From Clostridiales bacterium (GTDB lineage Bacteria > Bacillota > Clostridia > Oscillospirales > Oscillospiraceae), in contig JALFRA010000013.1 in assembly GCA_022785125.1 (NCBI GenBank), positions 62,001 through 126,000 of the forward strand: a DNA stretch of 64,000 nucleotides. The letters are read 5' to 3'. A model generated the notes under the pieces. It was not told where the DNA came from. It saw nothing but the letters and a program-made list of their open reading frames with translations, and searched no databases. The position numbers were made by a program, and so were the translations under genes. Positions 1-8,608 of this stretch are shown one piece after another. How positions within the stretch are numbered: the first letter of the stretch is position 1; every line of letters starts with the position of its first letter.

Positions 1-258
1 GAGGCGGCTGCCCGCTATGTGGCGGAGGAAGGCCTGACGGTAGCCAAGACCGAGCAATATGTGGAGGAGCTCCTTCACCCCGCCCCGGACAAGCCTGCCC
101 GAAAGAAGCCCGCCTTTATTATTAAGGATGTGCGGCTCTTCCTCAATACGGTCACCCGGGGGCTGTCCATCATGAAGAGCGCCGGGGTGAACGCCAACTG
201 CAAACGTCAGGAGACGGCGGACTCCATCCAGCTGACCATTACCATTCCCAAATCATAG
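1..258 (+). CDS. noc: Noc/ParB-family DNA-binding protein, C-terminal part only
   Basis: The frame is open from base 1 and ends at a TAG at 256-258, so about 85 C-terminal residues are visible and the start lies outside the window. The tail (FIIKDVRLFLNTV, then a run with polar and acidic residues ending in TITIPKS) resembles the C-terminal region of ParB-like proteins encoded just before parA in Clostridia. The HTH and ParB-nuclease parts are not visible. Its position upstream of parA-parB with parS sites between fits a Noc-type nucleoid-occlusion factor or a second Spo0J. Which of the two cannot be decided from this end. Confidence 0.75.
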   Translation, partial: EAAARYVAEEGLTVAKTEQYVEELLHPAPDKPARKKPAFIIKDVRLFLNTVTRGLSIMKSAGVNANCKRQETADSIQLTITIPKS

Positions 259-285
259 CCTTTCCCTCTCTTATCTTTTGCCGGA

Positions 286-301
286 TGTTTCACGTGAAAC
301 A
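286..301. promoter_or_regulatory. parS site 1
   Basis: This is a perfect 16-bp palindrome TGTTTCACGTGAAACA, the established ParB/Spo0J binding site, 28 bp after the noc-like stop and upstream of parA. The palindrome continues a little on both sides (CCGGA/TCCGG), so it could also fold as a hairpin and terminate the upstream transcript. Confidence 0.95.
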
Positions 302-332
302 TCCGGTCTTTTTCTGTTTGACATTTCCAGCT

Positions 333-348
333 TGTTTCACGTGAAACA
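333..348. promoter_or_regulatory. parS site 2
   Basis: A second perfect TGTTTCACGTGAAACA, 47 bp from the first. Two exact sites in tandem beside parA-parB make this the likely ParB loading centre near the origin. Confidence 0.95.
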
Positions 349-480
349 CACACTCTCTTTTTGCATAGTGCCCTCGCGCCAGCACAGCTGCGGCGACCTA
401 CGCTAAAAAATGTGCCACCGGCACATTTTCTTTACGCTGCGGCGTGAAACAGTGAAACAACCATTCTTTTTCTTTTGCTG

Positions 481-509
481 TTGAATTGCGTCAGGCAAGG
501 GGATATAAT
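481..509 (+). promoter_or_regulatory. parA-parB promoter
   Basis: TTGAAT (481-486), 17 bp, TATAAT (504-509): a near-consensus SigA promoter 38 bp before the parA ATG. It shows that the upstream in-frame codons from 475 are not translated. Confidence 0.75.
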
Positions 510-546
510 AGAACCTGAACCTTTACAAGAAAAAGGCAGGTGCGCT

Positions 547-1332
547 ATGGCAAAAACCATCGCTATTGTAAATCAGAAGGGCGGGGTGGGCAAAACCACC
601 ACCTGCGTCAACCTGGCCGCCGCCCTGAAAAAGCTGGACCAGCGGGTACTGGTCTGCGACTTTGACCCCCAGGCCAATACCACCTCCGGCTTTGGTGTGG
701 ACAAGACCATCTCCCCCAACATCTACGATGTGCTCCTCAACGGCACCGACGTCCGCAAAGCTGTGGTATCCACTCCCTACGTGGACGTGATCCCCGCCAA
801 CAAATCCCTGGCAGGCGCCACCGTGGAGATGATCACTGCCGACCACCGGGAATATCTGCTGAAAAACGCTCTGGATGCTCTGGACGGAGACTATGACTAT
901 ATCTTCATTGACTGTCCCCCCTCTCTGGAGCTGCTCACCCTCAACGCTCTGTGCGCCGCCGATTCCGTGCTGGTACCGGTGCAGTGTGAGTACTACGCCC
1001 TGGAAGGACTGAGCGATCTGCTGTCCACCATCCGCATCGTCAAGCGGTCCCTCAACCCCAGGATCGGACTGGAAGGAGTGGTCCTCACCATGTACGATGG
1101 GCGGACCAATCTGTCCATGCAGGTGGCGGAGGAGGTCAAGCGCCACTTCCCCGGTCAGGTATACGCCACGGTGATCCCCCGCAACGTCCGCCTGTCCGAG
1201 GCCCCCAGCTTTGGCAAGCCGGTGCAGGCCTATGACCCCTATTCCCGGGGGGCCGAGGCCTATGGAGCCCTGGCGGCCGAGCTGCTGGAACACAACCAAT
1301 TTTCCATTACCCGGGAAGAAAGGAGCGAATGA
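547..1332 (+). CDS. parA: ParA/Soj chromosome-partitioning ATPase
   Basis: This 261-aa P-loop ATPase works with ParB on parS to segregate and organise the origin region. The deviant Walker A motif KGGVGKTT is at residues 11-18 and the Walker B-like IFIDCPPS near residue 120, as in Soj. The ATG at 547 is preferred over an upstream in-frame codon at 475 because it follows AAAGGCAGG and because the promoter -10 lies between the two. The last codons overlap the parB start (ATGA), so the pair is translationally coupled. Confidence 0.95.
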   Translation: MAKTIAIVNQKGGVGKTTTCVNLAAALKKLDQRVLVCDFDPQANTTSGFGVDKTISPNIYDVLLNGTDVRKAVVSTPYVDVIPANKSLAGATVEMITADHREYLLKNALDALDGDYDYIFIDCPPSLELLTLNALCAADSVLVPVQCEYYALEGLSDLLSTIRIVKRSLNPRIGLEGVVLTMYDGRTNLSMQVAEEVKRHFPGQVYATVIPRNVRLSEAPSFGKPVQAYDPYSRGAEAYGALAAELLEHNQFSITREERSE

Positions 1333-2225
1333 CCATGGCATTGGAACGCGGCCTGGGCAGAGGCCTGGGCGCGCTGCTGGGCGACGCCGCCCTCCAGTCC
1401 CAGGAGGGTGGTTCCCTCTCCCTCCCCATCTCCCAAGTGGAACCCGGCCTGAAGCAGCCCCGGAAGCGGTTCGACGAGGAATCCCTCCAGGATCTGGCCG
1501 ACTCCATCCGCACCCACGGGGTCATTCAGCCCCTGACCGTGCGGCGGCTGGCCTCCGGCTACTATCAGATCATCGCCGGCGAGCGCCGGTGGCGGGCCGC
1601 CAAAATCGCGGGCCTCACCGAAATTCCCGCCGTCATCATCGAGGCCGACGACCGGAAGGTCATGGAGCTGGGCCTCATTGAAAACCTCCAGCGGGAGGAC
1701 CTGAACCCGGTGGAAGAGGCCAACGGCTACAAAGTCCTGATGGACGAGTACGGCCTCACCCAGGAGGAGGTGGCCCAGCGGGTGGGCAAATCCCGCCCGG
1801 CAGTGGCCAACGCCCTGCGTCTTCTGGCTCTCCCCGATCCCGTCCACCAGCTGCTGGAGGAGGGCAAGCTGTCCGCCGGACACGCCCGGGCCATTCTGGC
1901 CGCCCCCACCGGCGAGCTGCAAAAGAAGCTGGCCCAGAAGGTCATTGCCGAGGACCTGTCGGTCCGGCAGACCGAAGCCCTGGCCAAGCGGCTGGCGGCC
2001 GGCGAAAAGGAGCCCCCCTCTCCCCCGCCCGGCCCCGACCTGTCCATTTACCTGCGGGCAGCGGAAAAATCCCTGGCCGCCCGGTTTGGCCGCAAGGTCA
2101 ACATTATCAGCGGCAGGAAAAAGGGTAAAATAGAACTGGAATACTATAATCCGGAGGATCTGAACACGCTGCTGGACCTGCTGGAACAGCTGCCCTCCTC
2201 CAATCAGGGAGGTGCCGACCTTTGA
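1329..2225 (+). CDS. parB: ParB/Spo0J centromere-binding CTPase
   Basis: 298 aa. The N-terminal RGLGRGLGALLG stretch contacts ParA in this family; GERRWRAAK (from about residue 84) is the CTP/nuclease-fold signature; and residues about 137-165 (LTQEEVAQRVGKSRPAV) form the parS-reading helix-turn-helix. The length is normal. The start overlaps the parA stop by 4 bp; a second in-frame ATG at 1335 is equally possible. Three parS sites lie within 2.6 kb, so the protein binds next to its own gene. Confidence 0.95.
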   Translation: MTMALERGLGRGLGALLGDAALQSQEGGSLSLPISQVEPGLKQPRKRFDEESLQDLADSIRTHGVIQPLTVRRLASGYYQIIAGERRWRAAKIAGLTEIPAVIIEADDRKVMELGLIENLQREDLNPVEEANGYKVLMDEYGLTQEEVAQRVGKSRPAVANALRLLALPDPVHQLLEEGKLSAGHARAILAAPTGELQKKLAQKVIAEDLSVRQTEALAKRLAAGEKEPPSPPPGPDLSIYLRAAEKSLAARFGRKVNIISGRKKGKIELEYYNPEDLNTLLDLLEQLPSSNQGGADL

Positions 2226-2773
2226 GCAAACCCGATCCCGAGAAGCAGGAGCGCAGCCGCCTCCAGCACGAGGCCGAGCATGAAAAGCCCGCCAAGCGCA
2301 ACCCAGTGCTCTTCTATCTGATGATCCTGTTCGCAGCGGCCTTCCTGCTGCTGCTCATGTCCTTCCTCATGCAGCGCCGGGCCAATCAGGAGGCCATCGA
2401 CAACCTGCAGGAGACTTCTAACTCCGCCACCCAGTCCCTGCAAAATACCATTGCCCAGAATGAAGCGCTGACCAAGCAGGTGGAAGATCTGCAATCCGCT
2501 GTCTCCGACAACCAGCAGACCATCCGGGAACAGGAGGACCGCCTGGAGGCGCTGGAGCAGGAGCATGAGGCGCTGACCAAGAGCACCCAGGCCATGGACT
2601 GGTTCTGGCAGATCAACGAAGCCTATAGCCGGGGCCGCTATACCCAGGCCCGCGGCCTTATTGAGGAGATGGGCGAAGAGCTGCCCCAGTACCTGCCCAA
2701 GGAGAGCATTACCGACAACGGCCGCTTCTCCCCCTACGACCGCTATCAGGAGATCTACGAAGCCCTGTATTAA
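2222..2773 (+). CDS. Membrane-anchored coiled-coil protein, unknown function
   Basis: 183 aa from a TTG that overlaps the parB stop (TTGA) and follows GGGAGGTG. A charged cytoplasmic tail (1-28) is followed by one membrane helix (about 29-50), then a long Gln/Glu-rich heptad region (about 54-122) and a short globular end. No enzymatic motif is visible. Its place as third gene of the parAB operon suggests an envelope-anchored structural or division-linked role, which is inference. I do not recognise the family. Confidence 0.7.
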   Translation: MSKPDPEKQERSRLQHEAEHEKPAKRNPVLFYLMILFAAAFLLLLMSFLMQRRANQEAIDNLQETSNSATQSLQNTIAQNEALTKQVEDLQSAVSDNQQTIREQEDRLEALEQEHEALTKSTQAMDWFWQINEAYSRGRYTQARGLIEEMGEELPQYLPKESITDNGRFSPYDRYQEIYEALY

Positions 2774-2858
2774 ACGGGATGTAATGGCCAACTTACCGAA
2801 GACATGGCAGCCGAGCAGAAGACTCGGGCCACCTGTCACAACATTCTGTCCCGCACAT

Positions 2859-2874
2859 TGTTTCACGTGAAACG
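2859..2874. promoter_or_regulatory. parS site 3 (15/16 match)
   Basis: TGTTTCACGTGAAACG differs from the consensus palindrome only at the last base. It lies between the parAB operon and serS, 2.5 kb from the other two sites. Confidence 0.85.
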
Positions 2875-2908
2875 GCAGGCGTCCAAAAGCCGCCTGCCTT
2901 CCCTTCCC
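2874..2908 (+). terminator. Possible weak terminator after the parAB operon
   Basis: An 8-bp stem GGCAGGCG/CGCCTGCC (2874-2898) is followed by a pyrimidine run TTCCCTTCCC rather than a clean U-tract. It immediately abuts parS site 3. Confidence 0.35.
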
Positions 2909-2937
2909 TATCACACATCAGAAAGGTTGAATACACC

Positions 2938-4239
2938 ATGCTGGATATCAAGTTTGTCCGTGAGAACCCCGAGATCGTCAAGGAAAACATCAAGAAGAAG
3001 TTCCAGGAGGAGAAGCTGCCCCTGGTGGACCAGGTCATCGCCCTGGACGCTGAGAACCGCAAGACCATCCAGGAGGCCCAGGATCTGCGTACCGCCCGCA
3101 ACGCCAAGAGCAAGCAGGTGGGCGTGCTGATGGGCCAGTCCAAGAAGGACCCCTCCAAGCTGGCCGAGGCCGAGGCTCTGAAGGCCGAGGTCAAGGCAGA
3201 CGCCGACCGTCTGGCCTTCCTGGAGAACCGGGAGACCGAGCTGGCTGAGGAGATCCGCAAGATCATGCTGGTCATCCCCAACATCATCGACCCCTCCGTG
3301 CCCATCGGCCCTGACGACTCCTGCAACGTGGAGGTCCAGCGCTTCGGGGAGCCCGTCACCCCCGACTATGAGATCCCCTACCATACCCAGATCATGGAGT
3401 CCTTTGACGGCATCGACATGGACGCCGCCGGTCGTGTGTCCGGCAACGGCTTCTACTATCTGATGGGTGACATCGCCCGCCTCCACGAGGCTGTGCTGGC
3501 CTACGCCCGGGACTTTATGATCGACAAGGGCTTCACCTTCTGCGTGCCCCCCTTCATGATCCACGGCAACGTGGTGGAGGGCGTTATGTCCCAGACCGAG
3601 ATGGACGCCATGATGTACAAGATCGAGGGCGAGGATCTGTATCTGATCGGCACCTCCGAGCACTCCATGATCGGCAAGTTCATTGACCAGATCATCCCCG
3701 AGGAGAAGCTGCCCCAGACCCTCACCTCCTACTCCCCCTGCTTCCGCAAGGAGAAGGGCGCTCACGGCATCGAGGAGCGGGGCGTGTACCGCATCCACCA
3801 GTTTGAGAAGCAGGAGATGGTGGTTGTCTGTAAGCCCGAGGACTCCATGCACTGGTATGAGCAGATGTGGCGCTACTCCGTGGAGCTCTTCCGCTCCCTG
3901 GACATCCCCGTCCGTCAGCTGGAGTGCTGCTCCGGCGACCTGGCCGACCTGAAGGTCAAGTCCTGCGACATCGAGGCCTGGTCTCCCCGTCAGCAGAAGT
4001 ACTTCGAGGTGTGCTCCTGCTCCAACCTGGGCGACGCCCAGGCCCGCCGCCTGAAGATGCGCGTCAAGGGCGAGAAGGGCACCTACCTGCCCCACACCCT
4101 GAACAACACCGTGGTGGCTCCTCCCCGTATGCTCATCGCCTTCCTGGAGAACAACCTCCAGGCCGACGGCAGCGTGAAGATCCCTGCCGTCCTGCGCCCC
4201 TACATGGGCGGCAAGGAAGTGCTGGTGCCCAAGCACTAA
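2938..4239 (+). CDS. serS: Seryl-tRNA synthetase
   Basis: 433 aa, class II synthetase charging tRNA-Ser. The N-terminal helical arm (about 27-105, rich in Glu/Lys) is followed by the catalytic domain. Motif 2 begins with CFRKEKGAHG near residue 268, and the motif 3 region is VVAPPRMLIAFLENN near residue 390, a variant of the usual GRTLVAILEN form. The ATG at 2938 is the first good start. Unlike hisS and glyS in this window, no T-box sequence is visible upstream. Confidence 0.95.
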   Translation: MLDIKFVRENPEIVKENIKKKFQEEKLPLVDQVIALDAENRKTIQEAQDLRTARNAKSKQVGVLMGQSKKDPSKLAEAEALKAEVKADADRLAFLENRETELAEEIRKIMLVIPNIIDPSVPIGPDDSCNVEVQRFGEPVTPDYEIPYHTQIMESFDGIDMDAAGRVSGNGFYYLMGDIARLHEAVLAYARDFMIDKGFTFCVPPFMIHGNVVEGVMSQTEMDAMMYKIEGEDLYLIGTSEHSMIGKFIDQIIPEEKLPQTLTSYSPCFRKEKGAHGIEERGVYRIHQFEKQEMVVVCKPEDSMHWYEQMWRYSVELFRSLDIPVRQLECCSGDLADLKVKSCDIEAWSPRQQKYFEVCSCSNLGDAQARRLKMRVKGEKGTYLPHTLNNTVVAPPRMLIAFLENNLQADGSVKIPAVLRPYMGGKEVLVPKH

Positions 4240-4291
4240 TGAACGCAGGGGCGGCCCTTGTGGCCGCCCGCATAGAATAAAGGAGTACCAA

Positions 4292-4711
4292 ATGTCCGCA
4301 AAAGAGAAAACCAAAGGCTTTATGGCCGAGTTCCGCAAGTTCATCGCCCGTGGCAACGTGATGGATCTGGCCGTGGGCGTCATCATCGGCGGCGCCTTCA
4401 AGTCCATCGTGGATTCCCTGACCAACGACATCCTCATGCCCTTCGTGGGCCTGTTCATCGGCGAGTCCACCTTTGCCGCCCTCACCTTCCAGGTGGGGGG
4501 CGCCACCATTGCCTTCGGCAGCTTTATCCAGGCGGTGGTCAACTTCCTCATTATGGCCTTCGTCATCTTCTGCCTGGTGAAGGGCATCAACCGTTTCCAC
4601 CGCAAGAAGGAGGAGGCCGCCGAGACCGCTCCGGCAGAGCCGGTGCTCACCACCCAGGAGCAGCTGCTCACGGAGATCCGTGACCTGCTGAAGGAGCAGA
4701 ACCATGACTGA
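4292..4711 (+). CDS. mscL: Large-conductance mechanosensitive channel MscL
   Basis: 139 aa. It opens under membrane tension to release solutes during hypo-osmotic shock. The signature FRKFIARGNVMDLAVGVIIGG spans residues about 11-31, the first membrane helix follows, and the second is at about 70-95. The C-terminal charged helix ends EQLLTEIRDLLKEQ. GGAG precedes the start by about 8 bp. The next gene overlaps by 8 bp. Confidence 0.95.
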   Translation: MSAKEKTKGFMAEFRKFIARGNVMDLAVGVIIGGAFKSIVDSLTNDILMPFVGLFIGESTFAALTFQVGGATIAFGSFIQAVVNFLIMAFVIFCLVKGINRFHRKKEEAAETAPAEPVLTTQEQLLTEIRDLLKEQNHD

Positions 4712-5057
4712 CCGGCCCGACAACAACACCAGCCGGGAGGAGCGGGAGCCCTACGTTCCCGCCTCCCCGGTGAAGCGCATCATGGCCTGGGTGGGCATCG
4801 TGTATATGGTGGGCTTTGTGATCCTCAACCTCTACCCCTTCTTCAATGGAGGCAAATACCTCACCGGCATCGCCCCCCTCTTCGCCTGCCCCGGCATCGC
4901 CGGTATCTTTGCCATCTCCCTCTATCTGGCCCGGCACCCGGACAGCACCTATTCCCGGAAGGTGTCCATGGCCATTCTGGCGGTACTCTGCGCCGTGGGC
5001 TTTGTGGTAAGCCTGGTGCTGGGCGTCCCTCCCCTGCTGGCCAATTTCGGTATCTGA
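4704..5057 (+). CDS. Small integral membrane protein, unknown
   Basis: 117 aa overlapping the end of mscL by 8 bp, so it is co-transcribed and probably coupled. A polar N-terminus (1-22) is followed by three hydrophobic segments (about 26-47, 52-72 and 88-112). No motif ties it to a known family. Co-occurrence with mscL hints at an envelope role only. Confidence 0.65.
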   Translation: MTDRPDNNTSREEREPYVPASPVKRIMAWVGIVYMVGFVILNLYPFFNGGKYLTGIAPLFACPGIAGIFAISLYLARHPDSTYSRKVSMAILAVLCAVGFVVSLVLGVPPLLANFGI

Positions 5058-5109
5058 ATGGAACAAGCCCCGGGACCTTACGTCCCACCGTGAAACGGAG
5101 GTAAGCGCT

Positions 5110-6924
5110 ATGAAACGACTGCTTTCCCTGCTTTTGACCGGCTCTCTGCTTGTAACACCCGTCCTGGCCGCCCAAACCGGCGTGGAGGACTCCTTCCCCG
5201 CTGTACGGGAACCCGCGTCCTTCGCAGACGTGGCCAGCGGCAGCTGGTATACCGACGCCGCCGGTCTGTGCTACGTCACCGGCCTGCTCAACGGCACCGG
5301 CAACGGAAACTTCTCCCCCAGCCGCTCCGTCACCATCGGCGAGGCGGCCACCCTGGCCGGGCGCATCCACCATATTCTGAACGGCGGGGACGGCACCCTG
5401 CCTGAAGCGCCCGCGGAGTGGGGTCAGATCGTCCTCACCCGGGCCGACGGCACTTCCGTCGGTCTCCAGGAAAACAGCAACACCGGCTTCTGGCTGGATG
5501 AAAAGAGTCTCCAGCTCTGTTTCAATCTGGATGAAAGCTGGAAGGCAGCCGAAGGCCAGACCGTCACCCTTACCCTCAACGGCACAAACTACACTGGCAC
5601 CCTTAACTGGCAGGCGCAGAGCTGGAAGCCGCCCTTCTACTTCCAGCCTGACTTCCACAGTCAGAACTACCAGCAGTATTACGATGATCTGTGGGACGCC
5701 CTGTGGCGGCCCGCCCCCGGCAGCTGGAGCCGAAACACCGCCTACTATCTGGAGACGGTGCTCCATACCGGTCCCGACCAGATTAACGGCCTGGGCGAAA
5801 CCGCCACCCGGCTGGACTTTGTGAAGCTGCTCAGCCTGGTGTCCGGCGACCTGCTGGAGCCCATCAACGACATCACCGACTTCCCTGACGCCACCGAGGA
5901 GACCAAGGATGTGGTCCTCCCCTTCTATCAGGCGGGCATCCTCACCGGCACCGACGACTACGGCACTTTCCGTGCCAACGGCACCCTGAGCCGGGCGGAG
6001 ATGGCCACCATGGCGGCCCGGCTCATCCGGCCGGAGCTGCGCCAGGAGTTCACCCTTAAAACGGTGGACGACAGCCGCTATACCCTTACCGCCCTGGATC
6101 TGAAGGGCGGTAAGGCCGACGGCAGCTGGTCCACCTCCTCCCTGCTCCCCGTGACCTACGAGGACCACTGGGCCCTGTACCGTGCCGACGGCACCTGGTA
6201 TACCCCGGAGAAGGGCATGGTGTTCCTGGACGCCAACGAGGACGGTCTGGTGATGATGCAGGCCGCCGACGATAGCTACGCCGTGATGGACAGCACCAAG
6301 GACTGGGCCGCCGTTCCCTTTACGCCCAACTGGTCCTGCAAGCTGCTGGGAGACGGTTTGTTTATCAGCCAGCCCTCCTACGGGGCCGATCCCGTCCTCC
6401 ATGACCGGACCGGCGCCTCCATTGCCACCCTCACCGGCGGCGGCCATTGGGATGTGCTCAGCGACGGTCTGGCCCCCTGCCTGGATGAGAGCGCCCGGCT
6501 GTATGGCTTTGTGAACACCAAGGGCGACTGGGTCATCCCTGCCCAGTACATCGAGGTCAAATACTTCCGTGACGGCTACGCCGCCGTCAAGCAGGAGGGC
6601 GGCTGGGGCGTCATCGACACTACCGGCAAGCTGGTCATCCCCTGCACCCAGTCCCGACTGGAGCACCGGGGCGGCCCCTGGTTCTACAGCGACTCCGGCC
6701 AGTGGCTTACCGCCGACGGCTCCGCCGTGCCTGACGCTGCCTCTTCCTATAAGGGCCAGAACATCACCCTCACCGGAAACTACTTCCGCTGCGGCACCTA
6801 CTACCTGGACCGGAACTTCCAGCCCGTCACCCCCCAGATCTTCGACTGGACCGGACCGGTGGATGAAAACGGACAGGCTTTCGTGGGTATGGACGGCGCC
6901 ACCTACCGGATCACCCTGAAGTAA
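5110..6924 (+). CDS. Secreted SLH-domain protein with WG repeats
   Basis: 604 aa with a signal peptide (MKRLLSLLLTGSLLVTPVLA). SLH modules are seen near residues 35-85 (SFADVASGSWYTDAA) and about 215-320 (FPDA...AGILTGTDDYG...LSRAEMATMAARL), the type that binds cell-wall polymers at the surface. The C-terminal part holds WG-like repeats (GFVNTKGDWVIP, GWGVIDTTGKLVIP at about 455-515). It is probably a wall-anchored surface protein. A shorter paralogue lies at 11740. Confidence 0.85.
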   Translation: MKRLLSLLLTGSLLVTPVLAAQTGVEDSFPAVREPASFADVASGSWYTDAAGLCYVTGLLNGTGNGNFSPSRSVTIGEAATLAGRIHHILNGGDGTLPEAPAEWGQIVLTRADGTSVGLQENSNTGFWLDEKSLQLCFNLDESWKAAEGQTVTLTLNGTNYTGTLNWQAQSWKPPFYFQPDFHSQNYQQYYDDLWDALWRPAPGSWSRNTAYYLETVLHTGPDQINGLGETATRLDFVKLLSLVSGDLLEPINDITDFPDATEETKDVVLPFYQAGILTGTDDYGTFRANGTLSRAEMATMAARLIRPELRQEFTLKTVDDSRYTLTALDLKGGKADGSWSTSSLLPVTYEDHWALYRADGTWYTPEKGMVFLDANEDGLVMMQAADDSYAVMDSTKDWAAVPFTPNWSCKLLGDGLFISQPSYGADPVLHDRTGASIATLTGGGHWDVLSDGLAPCLDESARLYGFVNTKGDWVIPAQYIEVKYFRDGYAAVKQEGGWGVIDTTGKLVIPCTQSRLEHRGGPWFYSDSGQWLTADGSAVPDAASSYKGQNITLTGNYFRCGTYYLDRNFQPVTPQIFDWTGPVDENGQAFVGMDGATYRITLK

Positions 6925-6987
6925 GGGCCGGTTTTCCACATCCCCTCCCCTCTTTGGGGAAAAGTATCTGAAAAAGGAGTCAAATCC

Positions 6988-7749
6988 ATGGCCGACGAGA
7001 AAAACACCACCCAGACTTCCACATCCTTCCGTCTGGACGCCCAGCTGCCCCGCATTCAGCAGGGACTGGATACCCTGAGCATTCATACGCCGGGAGGCGC
7101 GGAAGCCCTGGCCCAATACGGCGCCATGCTGCTGGAGCAGAATCAGGTCATGAATCTGACCGCCATCACCGATCCCGACCAGGTGGTGGACCTCCACTTC
7201 CTGGACTGCGCCGCCCTGCTCACCATCGGCGAGGACTTCAAAGACAAGACCCTCATTGACGTGGGCACCGGCGCCGGATTCCCTGGTATGTCCCTGAAGA
7301 TCCTGGAGCCCTCTCTGACGGTCACCCTGCTGGACAGTCTGGGCAAGCGGGTCAACTGGTTGGAAACTGTCTGTAAAGCTCTTTCGCTTGACAAAATCAC
7401 CTGTCTCCACGCCCGTGGGGAGGAGCAGGCCCATCAGGAGGGCTTCCGGGACAGCTTTGACTTCGCCGTGTCCCGGGCGGTGGCCTCTCTGGAGGTGCTC
7501 AGCGAGCTGTGCCTGCCCTATGTAAAGGTAGGCGGCAAGTTCCTGGCCATGAAGAGCGTGGACAGCGCCGACGAGGTGGACCGGGCGGCCCGGGCCATTG
7601 CCAAGCTGGGGGGCCGTCTGCTGCCCCGAGTGGACTACGAGATCCCCGGCACCGGGGTCACCCACCGGGTAGTGGTGGTGGAGAAGGTCTCCCCCACCCC
7701 CAAGGGCTATCCCCGCCGGTGGGCCAGAATGCAGAAAACCCCCCTTTAA
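6988..7749 (+). CDS. rsmG: 16S rRNA (guanine527-N7)-methyltransferase
   Basis: 253 aa, methylates G527 of 16S rRNA using SAM. The SAM loop GTGAGFPG is at about residues 93-100, and SRAVASLEVL with the following GGKFLAMK lies where the family expects it. An N-terminal extension of about 20 polar residues precedes the conserved core. In many Firmicutes it sits in mnmE-mnmG-rsmG-noc; here it is detached from mnmG (55.3 kb) but still near noc-parAB. Confidence 0.92.
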   Translation: MADEKNTTQTSTSFRLDAQLPRIQQGLDTLSIHTPGGAEALAQYGAMLLEQNQVMNLTAITDPDQVVDLHFLDCAALLTIGEDFKDKTLIDVGTGAGFPGMSLKILEPSLTVTLLDSLGKRVNWLETVCKALSLDKITCLHARGEEQAHQEGFRDSFDFAVSRAVASLEVLSELCLPYVKVGGKFLAMKSVDSADEVDRAARAIAKLGGRLLPRVDYEIPGTGVTHRVVVVEKVSPTPKGYPRRWARMQKTPL

Positions 7750-7837
7750 GGGAGATTTTGTGCATATATGACTAAGTTAAGCATTGCGTCTGACGAAATA
7801 ATGTGTTATTCTAATCTTATATGTCGGGAGTGAACCT

Positions 7838-8581
7838 ATGTCCACAGCAATCGTTATCACTTCAGGGAAGGGCGGCACAGGAAAGACCTCCCTCACCGGC
7901 GGCGTAGGCTCCTGCCTGGCCGCTCTGGGGCATCAGGTCCTGTGCATCGATATGGACATCGGACTGCGTAATCTGGACCTGAATCTGGGCCTCAGTGACC
8001 GAACCCTGATGGACTTTACCGACGTGCTCTGCGGGCGCTGTCCGCTGGAGCGGGCGGCGGTCGCCCACCCGGTGATCCAGGGTCTGAACCTGATCACCGC
8101 GCCGGTGAACCTGCCCGACGAACCCCTCAGCGAGTATGCCATGCGGGATCTGGTCCGCCAGGCCAAGCAGAAGTACGACTATATTTTGATGGACTCCCCC
8201 GCCGGACTGGGCGAGGGCTTCCAGCTGGCCTGCTGCGCCGCGGACCGGGCCATCGTGGTCTCCACCACCGATTCCTCCGCCCTGCGGGACGCACAGCGCA
8301 CCGTGTCGGTGCTGCGCAAGCAGCTGCCCCAGCTCCACCTGGTGGTCAACCGGGTGCAGCCCAAGATCCTGCGGCGGCTCCACACCACCATTGACGACGC
8401 CATGGATACCGCCGGTCTGCCCCTGCTGGGTATCGTGCCGGAGGACCCCCAGGTCATCCTCAGCGCCAACCGGGGAGAGCCCCTCATCCTGTGCGCCAGC
8501 CGGGGAGCCGCCATCGCCTACTTAAACATTGCCAAGCGGCTGACGGGACAAAAGGTCCCGCTGATGAAGCTGCGAGCCTGA
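7838..8581 (+). CDS. minD: MinD-like ParA-family ATPase
   Basis: 247 aa with the deviant Walker A KGGTGKTS at residues 11-18, the MinD-type DIGLRNLDLNLG, and Walker B YILMDSPAG. This matches MinD, which positions the division septum with MinC. The C-terminus stops at QKVPLMKLRA, without the amphipathic membrane-targeting helix expected after that point, and no minC or minE is adjacent. It may therefore be a cytosolic MinD relative. It is followed 27 bp later by the mgsA-like gene. Confidence 0.85.
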   Translation: MSTAIVITSGKGGTGKTSLTGGVGSCLAALGHQVLCIDMDIGLRNLDLNLGLSDRTLMDFTDVLCGRCPLERAAVAHPVIQGLNLITAPVNLPDEPLSEYAMRDLVRQAKQKYDYILMDSPAGLGEGFQLACCAADRAIVVSTTDSSALRDAQRTVSVLRKQLPQLHLVVNRVQPKILRRLHTTIDDAMDTAGLPLLGIVPEDPQVILSANRGEPLILCASRGAAIAYLNIAKRLTGQKVPLMKLRA

Positions 8582-8608
8582 TATCTCGAAAGGAAGAGAA
8601 GGTGTAGT

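Noticed and set aside
443..460. Possible fourth parS
   Set aside because: Only half-sites (CGTGAAACA, GTGAAACAA) in tandem, not a palindrome.
2774..2937. T-box upstream of serS
   Set aside because: No GGTGGNACCACG core; only parS site 3 and a small hairpin.
4861..7665. 934-codon minus-strand open frame opposite the SLH gene and rsmG
   Set aside because: Shadow of GC-rich genes on the other strand; repetitive Gly/Val/His composition, no ribosome-binding site, no domain. The same holds for 33582-36347 (opposite gyrA) and 36431-38440 (opposite gyrB).
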